Shown here piece after piece: positions 11,722 to 22,803 of a stretch of DNA of 64,000 bases (positions are counted from its first letter, which is position 1; the number at the start of each line of letters is the position of its first letter). The stretch covers positions 1,736,001-1,800,000 of the forward strand of contig JAWWNJ010000028.1 of NCBI GenBank assembly GCA_037176885.1, written 5' to 3'. The stretch is from Favolaschia claudopus. Taxonomy: Eukaryota; Basidiomycota; Agaricomycetes; Agaricales; Mycenaceae. Under the pieces are notes generated by a model. That model searched no databases, was not told the origin of the DNA, and worked only from the letters and a program-made list of their open reading frames with translations. Position numbers and translations under genes: made by a program.

Positions 11722-12809
11722 CTATTGGGCAAGTTTCACTCAGACTTCGGAAGGTATCTTGCGTCGTATCTAAATAGAAGGTCTGTGATTTCGTCTACTC
11801 GGATTAGAAATAGCCAGTGCAAGATTCAATCTGCATCCCAAGCACTTCTTTCGGTGATTTTTACATTCCCTTCCCTCGCTCTGAAACAGTCCCAAACTCA
11901 ATTCAAGATTCGCGTATCTACTAAACGACCCTGGATCTGCACGACTGCCGACCTACCTCATGAAATTTTGCGAACTTGTTTCCAAGGGGTTATGGACTCG
12001 ACACTGTACTCACCCGTAAGGTCGGACTGCTTGCTGATATCTATAGAGTCTCACATGGCATTCGGATAGTTTTCTCGACTGGGAATCACAGCTTCAATTC
12101 GGTAGGGAAGGGCGGATGGCACCGATCAAGCGCTCCCTTTCTTCGATTCACCTTCGCCTTCACCCGAAGCTGACGCGTCCCCGCCTTTGCCCCGTGTTTC
12201 AAGGGGTAATCCGCTTCTAGGCCTGTCCTGGCCGCTCATTGTTATGCTGGCTGATCTTTCTGCGCATGGCATCAATGTCAAATGTGCAGTCTTGGTCGAA
12301 CTTGTGGTTTTTTTGTCGCCGACATGTCCATCCCTCAATTATTCGTACTCACGCGCCAAGGTAGGTACTATCAGTGTACACTCGGCTCCACTGCTTGGGT
12401 TCTTTTCGCAGGCCGAGTGGTCAAAAAGCTTGCAAATATTGATGAAGCGTGCGAGTCGTTTTCGCTCAATTTGGCAGGGGCCGAGGTCAGATTCAAGTCA
12501 ATGTCTTGTACTCGTGAAGTTGATCTCATGCACTGAACAGACAAAGCATTGCAACGCTGAATAGTCCCCTACATACAAAGTGCAGACGACCCTCCGAATT
12601 TTCACTCCATGGAAGCTAAATAATTCAAGTTTGCTCCAGGTACGATCCGGTGCCGTATGTGATGCTCCCGCGGTAGAATATCACGCGCCGTGTCTTTTCA
12701 AATTCCACCCCGATTAGGTAATTTAGTTCTGCGAACTTATGGTTTTTTTTTGCCGTCTGAGACGATCTCTTGCAGTAATTGGGATGCGGCCAAGGAACGC
12801 CGTATGATC
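11722..12809. other. No gene resolved; may hold the missing 5' exon of the RING gene
   Basis: Scattered short frames on both strands, none with a clear family motif. The first exon(s) of the minus-strand RING gene should lie here. The last eight bases (12802-12809) are the left target duplication of the next element. Confidence 0.4.
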
Positions 12810-13442
12810 TAGGGATCGGCACCGTACCGTATACGGTACGGCCCGTACACTTTACGGCGCCTTACGGTGGTTACCCCGGACGTAACCGTAACCGTATAGG
12901 TCAACTCGGGGGCCTATACGGGACGGTACGGCATGTTTTACGGGGTGTTTACGGGGTCATACGGCCGTACCATCTTTTACCCACTTATTTGGCTTAGGGA
13001 GGGTCAATTTCAGCTGCGGGGAGCTAGTTAAAGGTAAGCTTTTGATATTTGAACAGTTTCGGGCACGGTTGTGTGGACGCTGATTGTATTTGCATGCAAT
13101 GTGTTGCGAACGCACGAGCCAGAGACCACCCGGCACAACCCGGCACATCAGTATTCAGCCGAAATGATGGGACGAAGGCAAATGGATAGCCGACAGAGTA
13201 TAGGCGAGCTGCTGATACATCCGAGTCTCAGCCGAAGCCTGATAATCACGCTCCACCAGGATGATGTGGATACGGGCCGTACAGCGCCGTACACGGCCGT
13301 ACAAATACGGCTTCATACGGCAGTCGTGACGGCACCTCCCCGTACCGTAAGGACGGGCGTCGAGACCCTGTACGGGACGGCTACGGGTGCCGTATTGTAC
13401 GGGGCCGTACACCGTATTTTACGGTTACGGTGCCGATCCCTA
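12810..13442. mobile_element. hAT-like non-autonomous element, 633 bp, with TACGG motif arrays
   Basis: Inverted ends begin TAGGGATCGGCACCGTA on both sides. An exact 8-bp duplication GTATGATC flanks the element (12802-12809 and 13443-13450). As in the element at 2198-2810, both subterminal regions (12820-12970 and 13270-13435) are filled with one short motif in both orientations, here TACGG/CCGTA, while the centre is ordinary sequence. There is no transposase. This fits a hAT-superfamily non-autonomous element. Confidence 0.9.
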
Positions 13443-13833
13443 GTATGATCGCACCCAATATTTGCGGTATGATTCAATATTTCGAAGCTCTACTCGGCTG
13501 ATTTCGTGTTCACGGTTTCTATAACATTATTGGGGATTCTTACATCTCAACTGTTTGAGTGAGACGCAACGGGACACAAATCCGATAACCGACGGAACAA
13601 GGAACTTCCTACCTCGCCCCACGCGCTAATCCGGCAACCCAGTATTTTCGAAATCAAGGTTCAATGTGTGCACATACTTCTGGGGATGCACACAGCCAAC
13701 GACTTGGCTTCGGATAGATCCACTGCGCTGTTCGGTAAGCGACGTCCTTCTTTTAAACGGTCGGTATCTTGTCGTACTTCTTCTCTGAGAATTCAGTCTC
13801 ACCTCGCTTTGCCAGTCAAAAAATTCACTACCC
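13443..13833. other. Intergenic, probable promoter of the next gene
   Basis: No feature is recognised apart from the right target duplication of the hAT-like element at 13443-13450. Confidence 0.4.
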
Positions 13834-16770
13834 ATGAACTCTTCCAACGCCTCCAGACGCCCTGCCGTCCACTTCAAATTCCTTCGCCAGGTGTTCGGCA
13901 TGCCTGTTCGCAGCCAGAATACTCGCCCCTTGGCCGACCGTCTAATCCAGCGGAGCTGCCAGATGATCAACGCCGAAGCGAATAACAAGGTCTTCCGTGG
14001 CGAAGTAAGATTTCTTGTTGATATCTTCGTGTTACCTATAACTAAAACCCTATTTGCTGTAGATTACACCTCAACAGGAAGCGGAACAAGCTTCCTCGTC
14101 CCGCTTCGACTCCAATCAGCACGACGCTGAAAGTGAAGACCCTCCTTCGCCCGCCACGTTGATGCATGATGTGTTCGACGCCCCTTCCACCCCGCCACCT
14201 CCCGCTCCCGGAACCTTGATGTATGAACTTTTTTACGCGCCTCTCACTCCGCTCCCTGGTGAAGTCGCTTTGCCTGAGACATTCGTTGCCGACGACGGCA
14301 TGACTTCACGTTCGGCATCACCCGATTTCGGCGATGACGCCAATATGGCTACGGCATCTCCCGATTCTGACTCTGACATCTCCTACCTCTTCCGTTCCGA
14401 CCCCGTTCCCCAGCCGACTACTCCTCAGCTGTCGACGACTTTCCCACACCCACCCTCTGACGAGGTCGCGGACATGGATGCCGTGGAGCAAGTTGCGCTC
14501 GCGAATCCGTCGTCAGACATGGAGGAGGACGAAGACGACCTTACTTTGGGCTATCCACCCACACCTCCCCCTCCATTTACCCGCGACGATGTGCCCAGTG
14601 ACTTTGACGAGTTAGCTTCCGACTTCGCTTCTGCCCCTGCTTCCCCGGCCCGTCCCATCCGCTCCATCCAACGAAAACGCTCTGAGACCAGTATTGATCT
14701 GGAGCGGATCCTCTCGAGCCCTGCGGCTCCCCTTCGGCCTGCCACAGCTTCGACGCCATCTCTCGGCTCCCCGTTCACGCTCACGACCCCCGCTCGTTCT
14801 TCTGACCGTGAGGAACTCGAAACCCCTCCATCGCCGACCACAAGATTCTCTTCGATGAGAGCGCGGATCTATGTGGACGGTGTCGAAGTTCCGGACGATG
14901 TCTCTATTTTCGACAGAATGTCTCCTGGACGCAACCTCCCCAGCCCCACCGTCTCCGAATTCGAAAACGGCAACCCCTTCCCTCGCTACCGTCATGTCAT
15001 CACTTACGCGAAACGGGACCGCGAGAGGTATCTACGGGAGCAGGTCAAACGCGGCGCTGCCGAGGCGAGCCGCGCAATCGATACGGCGCAGTTGATTGGG
15101 AGCGGCTCGGGCAGTTGGGATGATGATGATGATGATATGGGTAGCCGTGTTGATAGCGAGTCGGATTCAGACAACGATATGATGGAGGCGAATAGCGATG
15201 AGGATGCCGCAGATGCGGAGGCGAATAGCGATGTGGAGGATGCCGGGGAGGATATGGCAGATGCCGAGGATGGAATGGCGGGTGCGGAGGATGAAATGAC
15301 GGGTATGGCGGATGCGGAGGATGGAATGGTGGGTGCGGAGGAGGGCATGGCAGATGTGGAGGAGGACATGGTGGACGCGGATGAGGCAGACGAGATGGCG
15401 GAAAGCGAAACGACGAACACCCGTAACAAGCAACCCGTTGGCCGCTACCTCCGTCGGCGTGGTGCTGCTTCCGCGATCTCGTTTCCTTCCATGCCGATTC
15501 AGATACCCTACTATGAGTCAGCCAAGTGAGCTTTTCCGTCATTCTTTTGTTTCACACACTTACTTTCGTCATATTTAGCCTTCCCCGTCCCCTCATTGAT
15601 AGTGAAAACAACCTTATCGCTCTCCTCGCGCCTGGTCCCAAGGGTCTCAGAAAATTGTGGGTCGACACCATCTTCGATGCTGGCGGCTATGCCCACCGAG
15701 CCTACCACTTTGGTGAATTCGGTCATCTTGGCAACGGTCGTGCGATGTTGAGGGCTGGTATATGGCATGGAGTCGAGGCCGTGGTAATTCAATTCAAATC
15801 TGATTCAATAAATTATTCATTGTGAGTCACAGGAACCGTATGATTTGTTGAAGCCGCAGAGGCGGAGGGGCAGAAATGCGCCTTTCGACGAGGTTCGTTT
15901 CCTACGTATTTTGTTTGTGCCTTTGATTTTGACTGCTTTTGTTTTAGGTTGTCGTCAACGAAAATGCTCCCGCCGTCGAGGTAAGTGCCATATTTATGAA
16001 GATTTGCGTCATCTCAAACGACATTCAAGGTTGAGGCTCCCAAACCAGTAAGCATTATTGTTTTCGACCCGTCTTGTTCCCGAATTAAAGCTGTTTTGGA
16101 GGGTATTCACCAAATCAAGATCAGTGGGCCCGGTGTCGTCGAGGCTCGCCAGATTTTATCCAGCCCGTCCTATAGACTCATGTCCGACTATCAGAATCGT
16201 GAGTCAACTGTATCTGCTTACATATTCAACCTCACCAGGCTGACAGATCTGGTCCATCAATCCGCCGAGCGTATCTTCGATTTTGCGAAGGACAAGATGG
16301 ACGACATACTCTCCACTGGACTCGCCGTCCCCGCGTTCGAAGAATCGATATTCACCACAGCGCAGTTGGACTTTGACATCGAGCCTGTAGCTGGGTTGAA
16401 TCGCGACGCCGCCCTTGGAATGATGGAAGCCATGACCTTCCTCGGCGATTACAACTCCCGACTCGGCGGCTACCTGATCTACAACAAAGACGGTGCCCGG
16501 TTTGAGGTACCTCCCGGCATCACTGTCATCTTCCCCAGCGGCTTTCAAGAATTTACAATCACTCCCGTCAGGAAGAACGAGCGGCGGTACATCTTCCGTC
16601 AGTTCTGCAGTGCGGGAGTTCATCGGTGGGTTGACAAAGGTGGTCGTACGGACGCTGAATTCACTCGCGACGCAACGTTGGCGGAACACGCCGCCTGGAC
16701 GAACATGCGTCGCAGCCGTGGGAAGGACAGCGCTAAATTGTTCAGCAAGCTCTCTGAGGTCGTTGGTTGA
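13834..16770 (+). CDS. Dioxygenase-fold (double-stranded beta-helix) protein lacking the metal ligands
   Basis: Six exons (13834-14004, 14063-15525, 15579-15783, 15833-15892, 15948-15980, 16030-16770) give 890 residues with all phases consistent. Residues 60-540 are Pro/Ser-rich and then very acidic, with imperfect MADAEDGM-type repeats around 15250-15390. An NLPRPLIDS motif follows at the exon 2/3 junction. The last about 180 residues resemble, from memory, a common basidiomycete family with a 2OG-Fe(II) oxygenase-like core: GDYNSRLGGYLI, PPGITVIFPSG, NERRYIFRQF and RWVDKGGRTD. Where the family has an HxD metal motif this protein reads NRD (residues 768-770), and the distal His region reads QEFTITP. 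Catalysis is therefore unlikely. AATAAA lies at 16801, 31 nt past the stop. It could be a structural or regulatory relative. Confidence 0.72.
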
Positions 16771-16951
16771 CAAAAATTCCGTGTAGGGATGATATATCTT
16801 AATAAAACTGCATATTTATTCTTTCTGTCGTGAACTACGTCTGAATTCAAGGGCGTCTGCGGTCCGGACTTCCGGAAACGAATAAAAGTGCTCTGTCTGA
16901 GTGAGAATTTCAGAATACCTCTTCTCCTTTCCTTCATCTGCACCTTTACCA

Positions 16952-17483
16952 ATGGCGAAAAGATCTCGTGAGCCGTAATTCCGCCCGCTAACACTTCCCA
17001 TAACGGCCTTTCAGTTCTCCCCCCGCCCAAGAAAAAGTGTGCCATGCCAGTGATTTCGCCTGCCGCCGAAAAACTGGAACGTCGTCGGGCGAGACTCCGA
17101 CTCGCTGCGCAAACTCCGCCCATGACCCACAAAGTCGTTGAATGGGACTCAGCCAGAGAGGAGCATTGGCGTGCGACGATGAATGACATCGCGGATACTG
17201 TGCAGCTGTGGATGGAAGGCAAATTGGAGTGCGTTAATCCGCTGATACCGCATGAAATTTATGACTCATTGATATCAGACCCCTTCCACCCAATCCTCGT
17301 GCTGAAGAAGAGGACCAGGAATTTTGGGACAATTGGGATCAAGCGATGGCGTGCCACATGAAGACCGCTCCTCCATGGGAAGTTCGAGAATGGCTGGAAG
17401 ATACCCGCAACTATGAGGAGTGGGAGCGGAACGTTCGCTGGCAGAAATCGTCGAACGAGTCACAGTCCAGGGATGATTACTAG
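16952..17483 (+). CDS. Small conserved-looking protein of unknown function, 144 aa
   Basis: Three exons (16952-16967, 17015-17228, 17279-17483) sum to 145 codons including the stop. The first exon contributes only MAKRS. The protein is highly charged and Trp-rich, with EEEDQEFWDNW and PPWEVREWLEDTRNYEEW near the C-terminus; it has no signal peptide or membrane segment. The middle intron starts GTGCGT and ends ATATCAG. I do not recognise a named domain. It follows the dioxygenase-fold gene by about 180 bp in the same direction. Confidence 0.6.
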
Positions 17484-17580
17484 CCTAGATACGTTTCAGA
17501 TTGAATCAACGAGAAATGATCCAGTGTTAAATACAATAGTGAAGGAAGCAATACTTCACCTAGAACCCAGTCGAACCCCC

Positions 17581-17922
17581 ATGCCGAACTACAGCTGTCA
17601 GATTTTCTCGACGTTTTTCACGCTCCCGTGCTGACTCTGCATAGATGCAGCGATCCTCGACTACTCGTACAATTGCCCTGCGATATCTGGAAACTGGTGG
17701 GCAGGAGACGCCGTCTCCAGTTGACGATTTCATGTGCTGCGCTAATCTTTCATGATCAGGGAGGACTTGAAACTCCGACTCAAACAACGTCCACACCTGG
17801 AACTTGCGGAAGTGGTAGACAATACTATTGATGACTCAGATATTCCGGATTTGATACTGGAGGACGAGGTGGCGCATTGTTGTAAATGTGAAGGGAAGGC
17901 GGTTGTCAAGGCCAAGCTGTAG
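17581..17922 (+). CDS. Putative small acidic protein, 76 aa
   Basis: The proposed exons are 17581-17596, 17645-17696 and 17760-17922, with consistent phases. The product begins MPNYSYAAILDYSYN and ends with a CCKCEG cysteine motif after an acidic stretch. Both introns have GT-AG ends and plausible branch points. Evidence is only splice and frame consistency, so this may be part of a longer gene or not a gene. Confidence 0.35.
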
Positions 17923-18173
17923 ATTGTACAGAGCCGTTTGTGTTGGTCGAAGGTGGTGGCGTCGTTGTGAATGATGTGTCCATGCATTTCCCGTCGTCAA
18001 GGTCAAGGCAACAATCCGAACGAACCAAAGTAAAATTGAGCTAACCTATACAAAAAACGAAACTAATCGACAGCGGTGGGAGAGCATGTAGAGAGCAAGC
18101 AAAGCAGGGGGTCGAAATGCGGAGGGAAAGAGTTAGGCGGAATCACTACCATCTTCACCAACGGGTCGTCCTC

Positions 18174-18920
18174 TCAGTCGTCCTCTGATTCCAGGGAGTC
18201 GTCGTCGGTGGTGTCGTCGTCCTCGTCCTCGTCGCACAAGTCCTCCATGTCGTGATCACTGGTGTATGGTTCCTTTGCACGCCTCCTAGCTATCGCGTTC
18301 CGACGGCGCTCTTTCCTGCCCTCCGCATACGCAAGCAATGCCTCATGGCCGTATAACGCTTCGTAGTTTCTATGTCCGCTGTGAGGAATCCCGAACGCAG
18401 TCACGAAGTCAAGAAATAGCTATGGAAACTCACCTCATCCGTCGTGCGAGATCCAGGTCCCGCAACAACTCTCGGTGCCTGAAGAGATCTGTGAGTTGAT
18501 AGATAGAGGCAACACGTGTGTGTTACGCACCCGGCACGATAGTGGCTTTGGTACCCCCGTTCCCGTTCAGCTGCAATCCGTTGTGATTCTACTGGTCCAG
18601 CTTTGAGAGCAGCGCGCTTTCTGTAAAGCTCGCGAGTTGGGCAAAAACGTCGTGTTTCCAAATATTGACATACCGTGCCATGCGTACTCTTGCCTTTTCA
18701 TTTCGATCGAGATGCCGCTGGAGGCTGAGTACATTCGCATGAAGGAATTGTGGGCTCGGAGTTGAGAAAATACGCACAGAACTTGGTACTCCGTCTGCCG
18801 AGCGAGTCTGTATTTCGATTTCATTGGTGGAGGATACGCTGTAGCGGGAAGCAGAGGTTGGATAGAACGACGCTTGCGGCGGGTGCGAGCGGTGGGCGTT
18901 GAGTCGCGTGAATCAGTCAT
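18174..18920 (-). CDS. Basic/acidic helical protein of unknown function, 177 aa
   Basis: Five exons on the minus strand (18920-18778, 18724-18674, 18620-18531, 18478-18434, 18378-18174) sum to 178 codons. The N-terminal half is Arg/Lys-rich and predicted helical (NEKARVRMARKRAAL, RAGHRELLRDLDLARR). The C-terminus is a long Asp/Glu tail. It resembles, from memory, small charged proteins common near repetitive genes in Agaricomycetes. A nucleic-acid or chromatin role is possible but is only an inference from charge. Confidence 0.6.
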
Positions 18921-19859
18921 GAGGAGCCTCGGAGGTGGTGGAAGGAAGCAAGGAGGAAGGTGAAACAAACAAATAAAGAATGTTCCGGATCAACGCGCGT
19001 GGCCGCGGCCCGCCGGCCAAGGCGTGAGAAGTTCTGTTGAGGTCTCAACACAGCGAAAAGACGAGCGTTCAAAGGCACTCTTAGGGCTCAAAGGAACGAA
19101 ACCAAAGACAAGAAATTGCGCGAAATGCCTCTATTGAACTATAGCGTTGCTTAAGTTCCGAAATTTCAAGTGAACAGAAAATGTGTTGAGACAGAAAGTC
19201 GGCGAAAGGTGGTCAAGGTATCAGTGTAATACTTAGGACACTGTTCAAAACCATGTTTTCTGGCAAGTTCGCAATGAGGCCGAGACCAAAAGAAATCCTA
19301 GAAATTATCCCTCTCTCCTTATCCCCTGTGCATTTAGAATGAAGGAGTGTTAAGGGAACACTTCGAGTTCGTAAAGTTTGTATCCCGGTCTGCCTTCAAC
19401 GCGAAATTCCAGAGCGACTTTCGGGCATCTCGGAGTGCTGGCAAGTTCGCACTTGGGCTATTTTCTGGCAAGTTCGCTGAGGGCAAGTTAATTCTTGTCG
19501 CCACCAAGCTGAATTACACCAGGTGCGATGATTTTTCTGGCTCTATTGACAAGGTGACCACTGGACCGATCACTTTGAGCTCATTTTGGCTCGAAAAACC
19601 TGATATTAGCGGTATAAACCCTTGAAACCAAAATTCTTCAGTGCTAGCAAGTTCGCAATGGGATTACCCGAGCCAGATTTCTCGACTTAGGCGCCCAAGA
19701 AACAAGTAAGCGCTCAAATCTCAATTTCGTGGTATTCACTCAAATCACGCCGGGGCAGCACACAAAGACACAAGTGAAACGCTTGAGATTCATATTTACG
19801 TAGACATGAATACATTTGGTTCAACAAAATAGCTCGCAGTACAAAAAATGATCCAATCC
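18921..19859. other. Gene-free stretch with scattered GGCAAGTTCGC motifs
   Basis: The 10-11 bp motif GCAAGTTCGC recurs at 19262-19272, 19440-19450, 19467-19477 and 19646-19656, suggesting a decayed repeat. No gene is seen. Confidence 0.35.
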
Positions 19860-20847
19860 CTACGGAATGTACACGGGAGTCAAGACAGCGACATCACCTC
19901 GTGCGACGGCGGCAGCGTACATAGAGAGCGCCTCGCTCTTACTGGGGTACGACTTGTGAAGGGCGTTGCGGATTCCCAATGTGTTGAGTTGACACTCGAG
20001 ACTGAATTCAGGCTCGTTGTGAGAAAAGGAATCGAGTGATAATAAAACTCACAGAGATCGATATACTCCCGGGGCTACCCCGCGGTAAACAACGAACCAG
20101 GTATCGTCGAAAGCATCATTTCCATGCAGGGGATTTGCCTCATCAGTCTCAGTACCGGCGCTCGCAGTGATAGGGACGGGGAGTTGAGAAATTGTTGCCG
20201 GAGGCCCGGGAATCACACGCGTCCAGCCGCGTTCGAGAGCATATGCAAAGGCCGCCTCTGCCTCTGCGACGGAAGAATACCCGCGGTAAATATTGTCGTT
20301 AATGCGGGAAACAAGAGAGTGCGTCTGTTCCCTGAAATACAAGAAATCAGTATATGTTCAATACAAGTTGAACTGCCGTGCAAAAGCAAAAAATCGTACC
20401 ATGACAGAAAAACCCCACATTCCCGACCAGCGAAAACGACATACGCTCCTTTCTTGCGCCGTGGCTTCTTGGGTCTTCGTTGTACGGCTTCAACAATGGA
20501 GTCATCGACTCCCTGAGTAGCGACCCCCGCTTCCGACCTAAGATTTGAATTAAATATTATCAAAGCGCGCAGCATTAATTCTGAGTACACCATACCAATG
20601 CGGTGTGTATCCGCTTCTTCCAGGTGACTCATAGCGGTAGACCGTACGGTTGCGCGGGGTTGTAATTGACCCTGGGGGCGGGTGCGGAGCGGAGCGGACA
20701 GTACCAATAGACGAATTTCGAGGGCGTGGAGTGCCAGGGTAAGGAGGAGGGGGGTGCGGTATCTTCACCCAGGCTCAAACTAAGATTCGCAAGACGCTCT
20801 AGAATTTCATCGTCGCCGTAGCCGTTGGAGGAGGCGCTTGAGGGCAT
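19860..20847 (-). CDS. RNase H1-N/viroplasmin-like double-domain protein, 237 aa
   Basis: Modelled exons on the minus strand: 20847-20769, 20671-20596, 20537-20400, 20331-20053, 20001-19860; the sum is 238 codons. Two copies of a fold resembling the RNase H1 N-terminal (Caulimo_VI/viroplasmin, PF01693-type) domain are visible. The first starts AYVVFAGRECGVFLSW and continues YRGYSSVAEAEAAF. The second starts WFVVYRGVAPGVYRSL and continues HKSYPSKSEALSMY. Such domains bind RNA/DNA hybrids or dsRNA in RNase H1; no catalytic RNase H domain follows here. The first intron is chosen by phase and is the least certain part. This reads as a host fungal gene, not a viral insertion. Confidence 0.7.
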
Positions 20848-21664
20848 TTCAGAGATTGGAGAGACGAGACGCGGAGATGGCGGAGAAAGAAAAGAGGCGA
20901 CTGTTTCCGGTTGTTGGCGGATCCAAGTCAGCGGGTCAACAGCTAGCCGGAGATCTGTGATTCTCGGAGAGAAGAGAGGGTAGCAAACTGAATATGCGGC
21001 GAAGAGTATCCGAAGAACCAGGATTGAATCATACAAGAATGATTCAAAGTTGTCGGGAGACGAAGATGGAGCAGATACAAGTAGTTTCGGAGCCGTATTC
21101 CTTAAACGAGCAAGCTTGGCAACGCATTGGTAAGAGGGAAAGTGTGCAACACAGACAAGTTCGCAGAACAAACCCGTGGTGCAGATGATTGTATCATGAT
21201 CTCGGACGAGCGCGTGGGTGCAGACATCCTAGAAAAGGGTAACGGAGCCGACTGGTGACTCACAAATACTTGAAGTGAACTAGTACTTCGTGCTTGCTTC
21301 GTACCGTGGCGTCGGACACATGGATTAGTACTTCCCCAAAGAGATAAATTGCGAGCTCTCACAAGGTGGACTATGTCGACAATCTGGACCTCCAATCATG
21401 GGGGAGCAATATCAATTGTTGTCGGAATATTGTACTTGCTTGATCTTGCCAAATCAGTCAGTGATTCGTCGATTCAGGGAGATACGGGCACAGGAACAAG
21501 GTCATATTCAGGTCACAGAGGGTCCATATAATCGTAACATATGTATAGCAACCGGTAAAATAAAACCCCACACACAACAGGCTCGAATTTACCGCAGTAT
21601 CTACAAACTGGGACAGAAGAATGAGAGATTACAACAAGCTCGGCAGATAAGAGAAAATTACCGC
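20848..21664. other. Intergenic between two viroplasmin-domain genes
   Basis: No motif-bearing frame or splice pattern is seen. It should contain the promoter of the downstream minus-strand gene and the 3' UTR of the upstream one. Confidence 0.4.
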
Positions 21665-22455
21665 TCAGGGGACTACCCTGACCATGTGGAGATCGAGGTA
21701 TTGGTTGAACGCCTGAAGAGCTTGAGCCTGAGACTTGTGGGCCTTCCACGTAGCCCCCGAGACTCCGAGAGTCCCCAAACTCGCCAGACCCTGGTCGAGG
21801 GTGATGCCCACGAATGTACCTTTGGAGATGCAGTACCAATACTGGAAGTCTTCGCCCGCGGGAAGGGGGGGGTCCGGAATGGCGCTGAGGTGCTGAGGAG
21901 GGATCGTAATGTAGAGTGATCCAAAGATCCAAGGGGCGGAGGTGCGAAGTTGTGCGAGAACGGCCGGAGGCAACCTGCTAATAGGAGCAGGCGGCGGAGC
22001 AACAAGCGGAGCGACGGGCTGAGCAACGGGCTGAGCGACGGGCGGAGCAACGAGCGGAGCAACGAAAGTGGCAGCTGGAGTTGCTGTAGCGACGGGCACT
22101 GAAAGATGGTCAGAATCAGTGAAGATCTGCAGGGCAATCAGGTGTATACCTTGGCCAAACGAAGTCAGTGCATCCAGAACAGTCTGGAATGCAGCAACAG
22201 TTTCGCCTGCAACGTGTGAATGATTGAACAAGAACTGAAGAAAGAAGTACTTACCACTTGCGCTGGACAGGTCGACGGTTCTCATCGCGTTGAGGACCGT
22301 TTGGAAGGCAGCGGCAGTGTTTGCTGCGAACAAATATTCAGTTTCGACGGAAATTCTGAACAAAACCACGCACCGTCCATATTGGCCGAGGTAGTAGCCT
22401 CAGCTGAAGGAACAGAGCGCTCTGTTCCAGAAGAGGTGAGGCTAAGGTCGGTCAT
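21665..22455 (-). CDS. Single viroplasmin-like domain protein with duplicated exon, 213 aa
   Basis: Four exons on the minus strand (22455-22374, 22323-22255, 22206-22150, 22098-21665) sum to 214 codons. Exons 2 and 3 encode near-repeats (AAAFQTVLNAM and AAFQTVLDAL), consistent with an exon duplication. A Pro/Val/Ala repeat (VAPLVAPPVAQPVAQP) then links to a C-terminal domain with FQYWYCISKGTFVGI, LGVSGATWKAH and ALQAFNQYL. That pattern fits the RNase H1-N/viroplasmin family and is related to the neighbouring gene at 19860-20847, in the same orientation. Nucleic-acid binding is inferred from the family only. Confidence 0.72.
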
Positions 22456-22501
22456 GGTGGTCAGGAAGAAAGAGATGAGGGGGAAAAGCGAGACTTCCTC
22501 A

Positions 22502-22510
22502 CCTTTTATA
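22502..22510 (-). promoter_or_regulatory. TATA box of the 213-aa viroplasmin-like gene
   Basis: TATAAAAGG on the minus strand, about 47 nt upstream of the proposed ATG at 22455. Confidence 0.55.
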
Positions 22511-22803
22511 CCGTCCAGAATTTTGAACTCCGAACGCGGGGATGATGCGCGTGCACATGTGTTAGATCTCAGTTTACTTAAGGGGAGAGATCCAGAAACC
22601 GGGAGCGAGATCTGGAAGATCTGACTTGGAGATCGGTGCGACAACACCCCAAACTCGCCAAGCTCGTGGCAACAACGGAGAACTTGTCCACGACACCCAC
22701 CTAAAGTCATCTTCTAAACTTCAAATTCTTCATTCTCGTCGAGAACAGGTAAGCTGCTCAATGATGTACATAACAAGTAGACTGAAACGGAGCGTCAGAC
22801 ATC

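Noticed and set aside
14330..15600. Long antisense frames opposite the acidic region of the dioxygenase-fold gene
   Set aside because: They are shadows of biased codon composition in the Pro/Ser- and Asp/Glu-rich coding sequence.
16200..16240. A GTGAGT...CACCAG segment that looks like an intron in the dioxygenase-fold gene
   Set aside because: It is 40 nt, not in phase, and the frame reads through it without interruption.
19262..19656. GGCAAGTTCGC motif as a CRISPR-like or regulatory array
   Set aside because: Only four short copies at irregular spacing in a eukaryotic context; a decayed repeat is more likely.
20040..22330. Possible integrated plant pararetrovirus, because the domains resemble caulimovirus viroplasmin
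   Set aside because: No movement, coat or reverse-transcriptase frames accompany them; the genes are spliced and the domain also occurs in cellular RNase H1 and fungal proteins.
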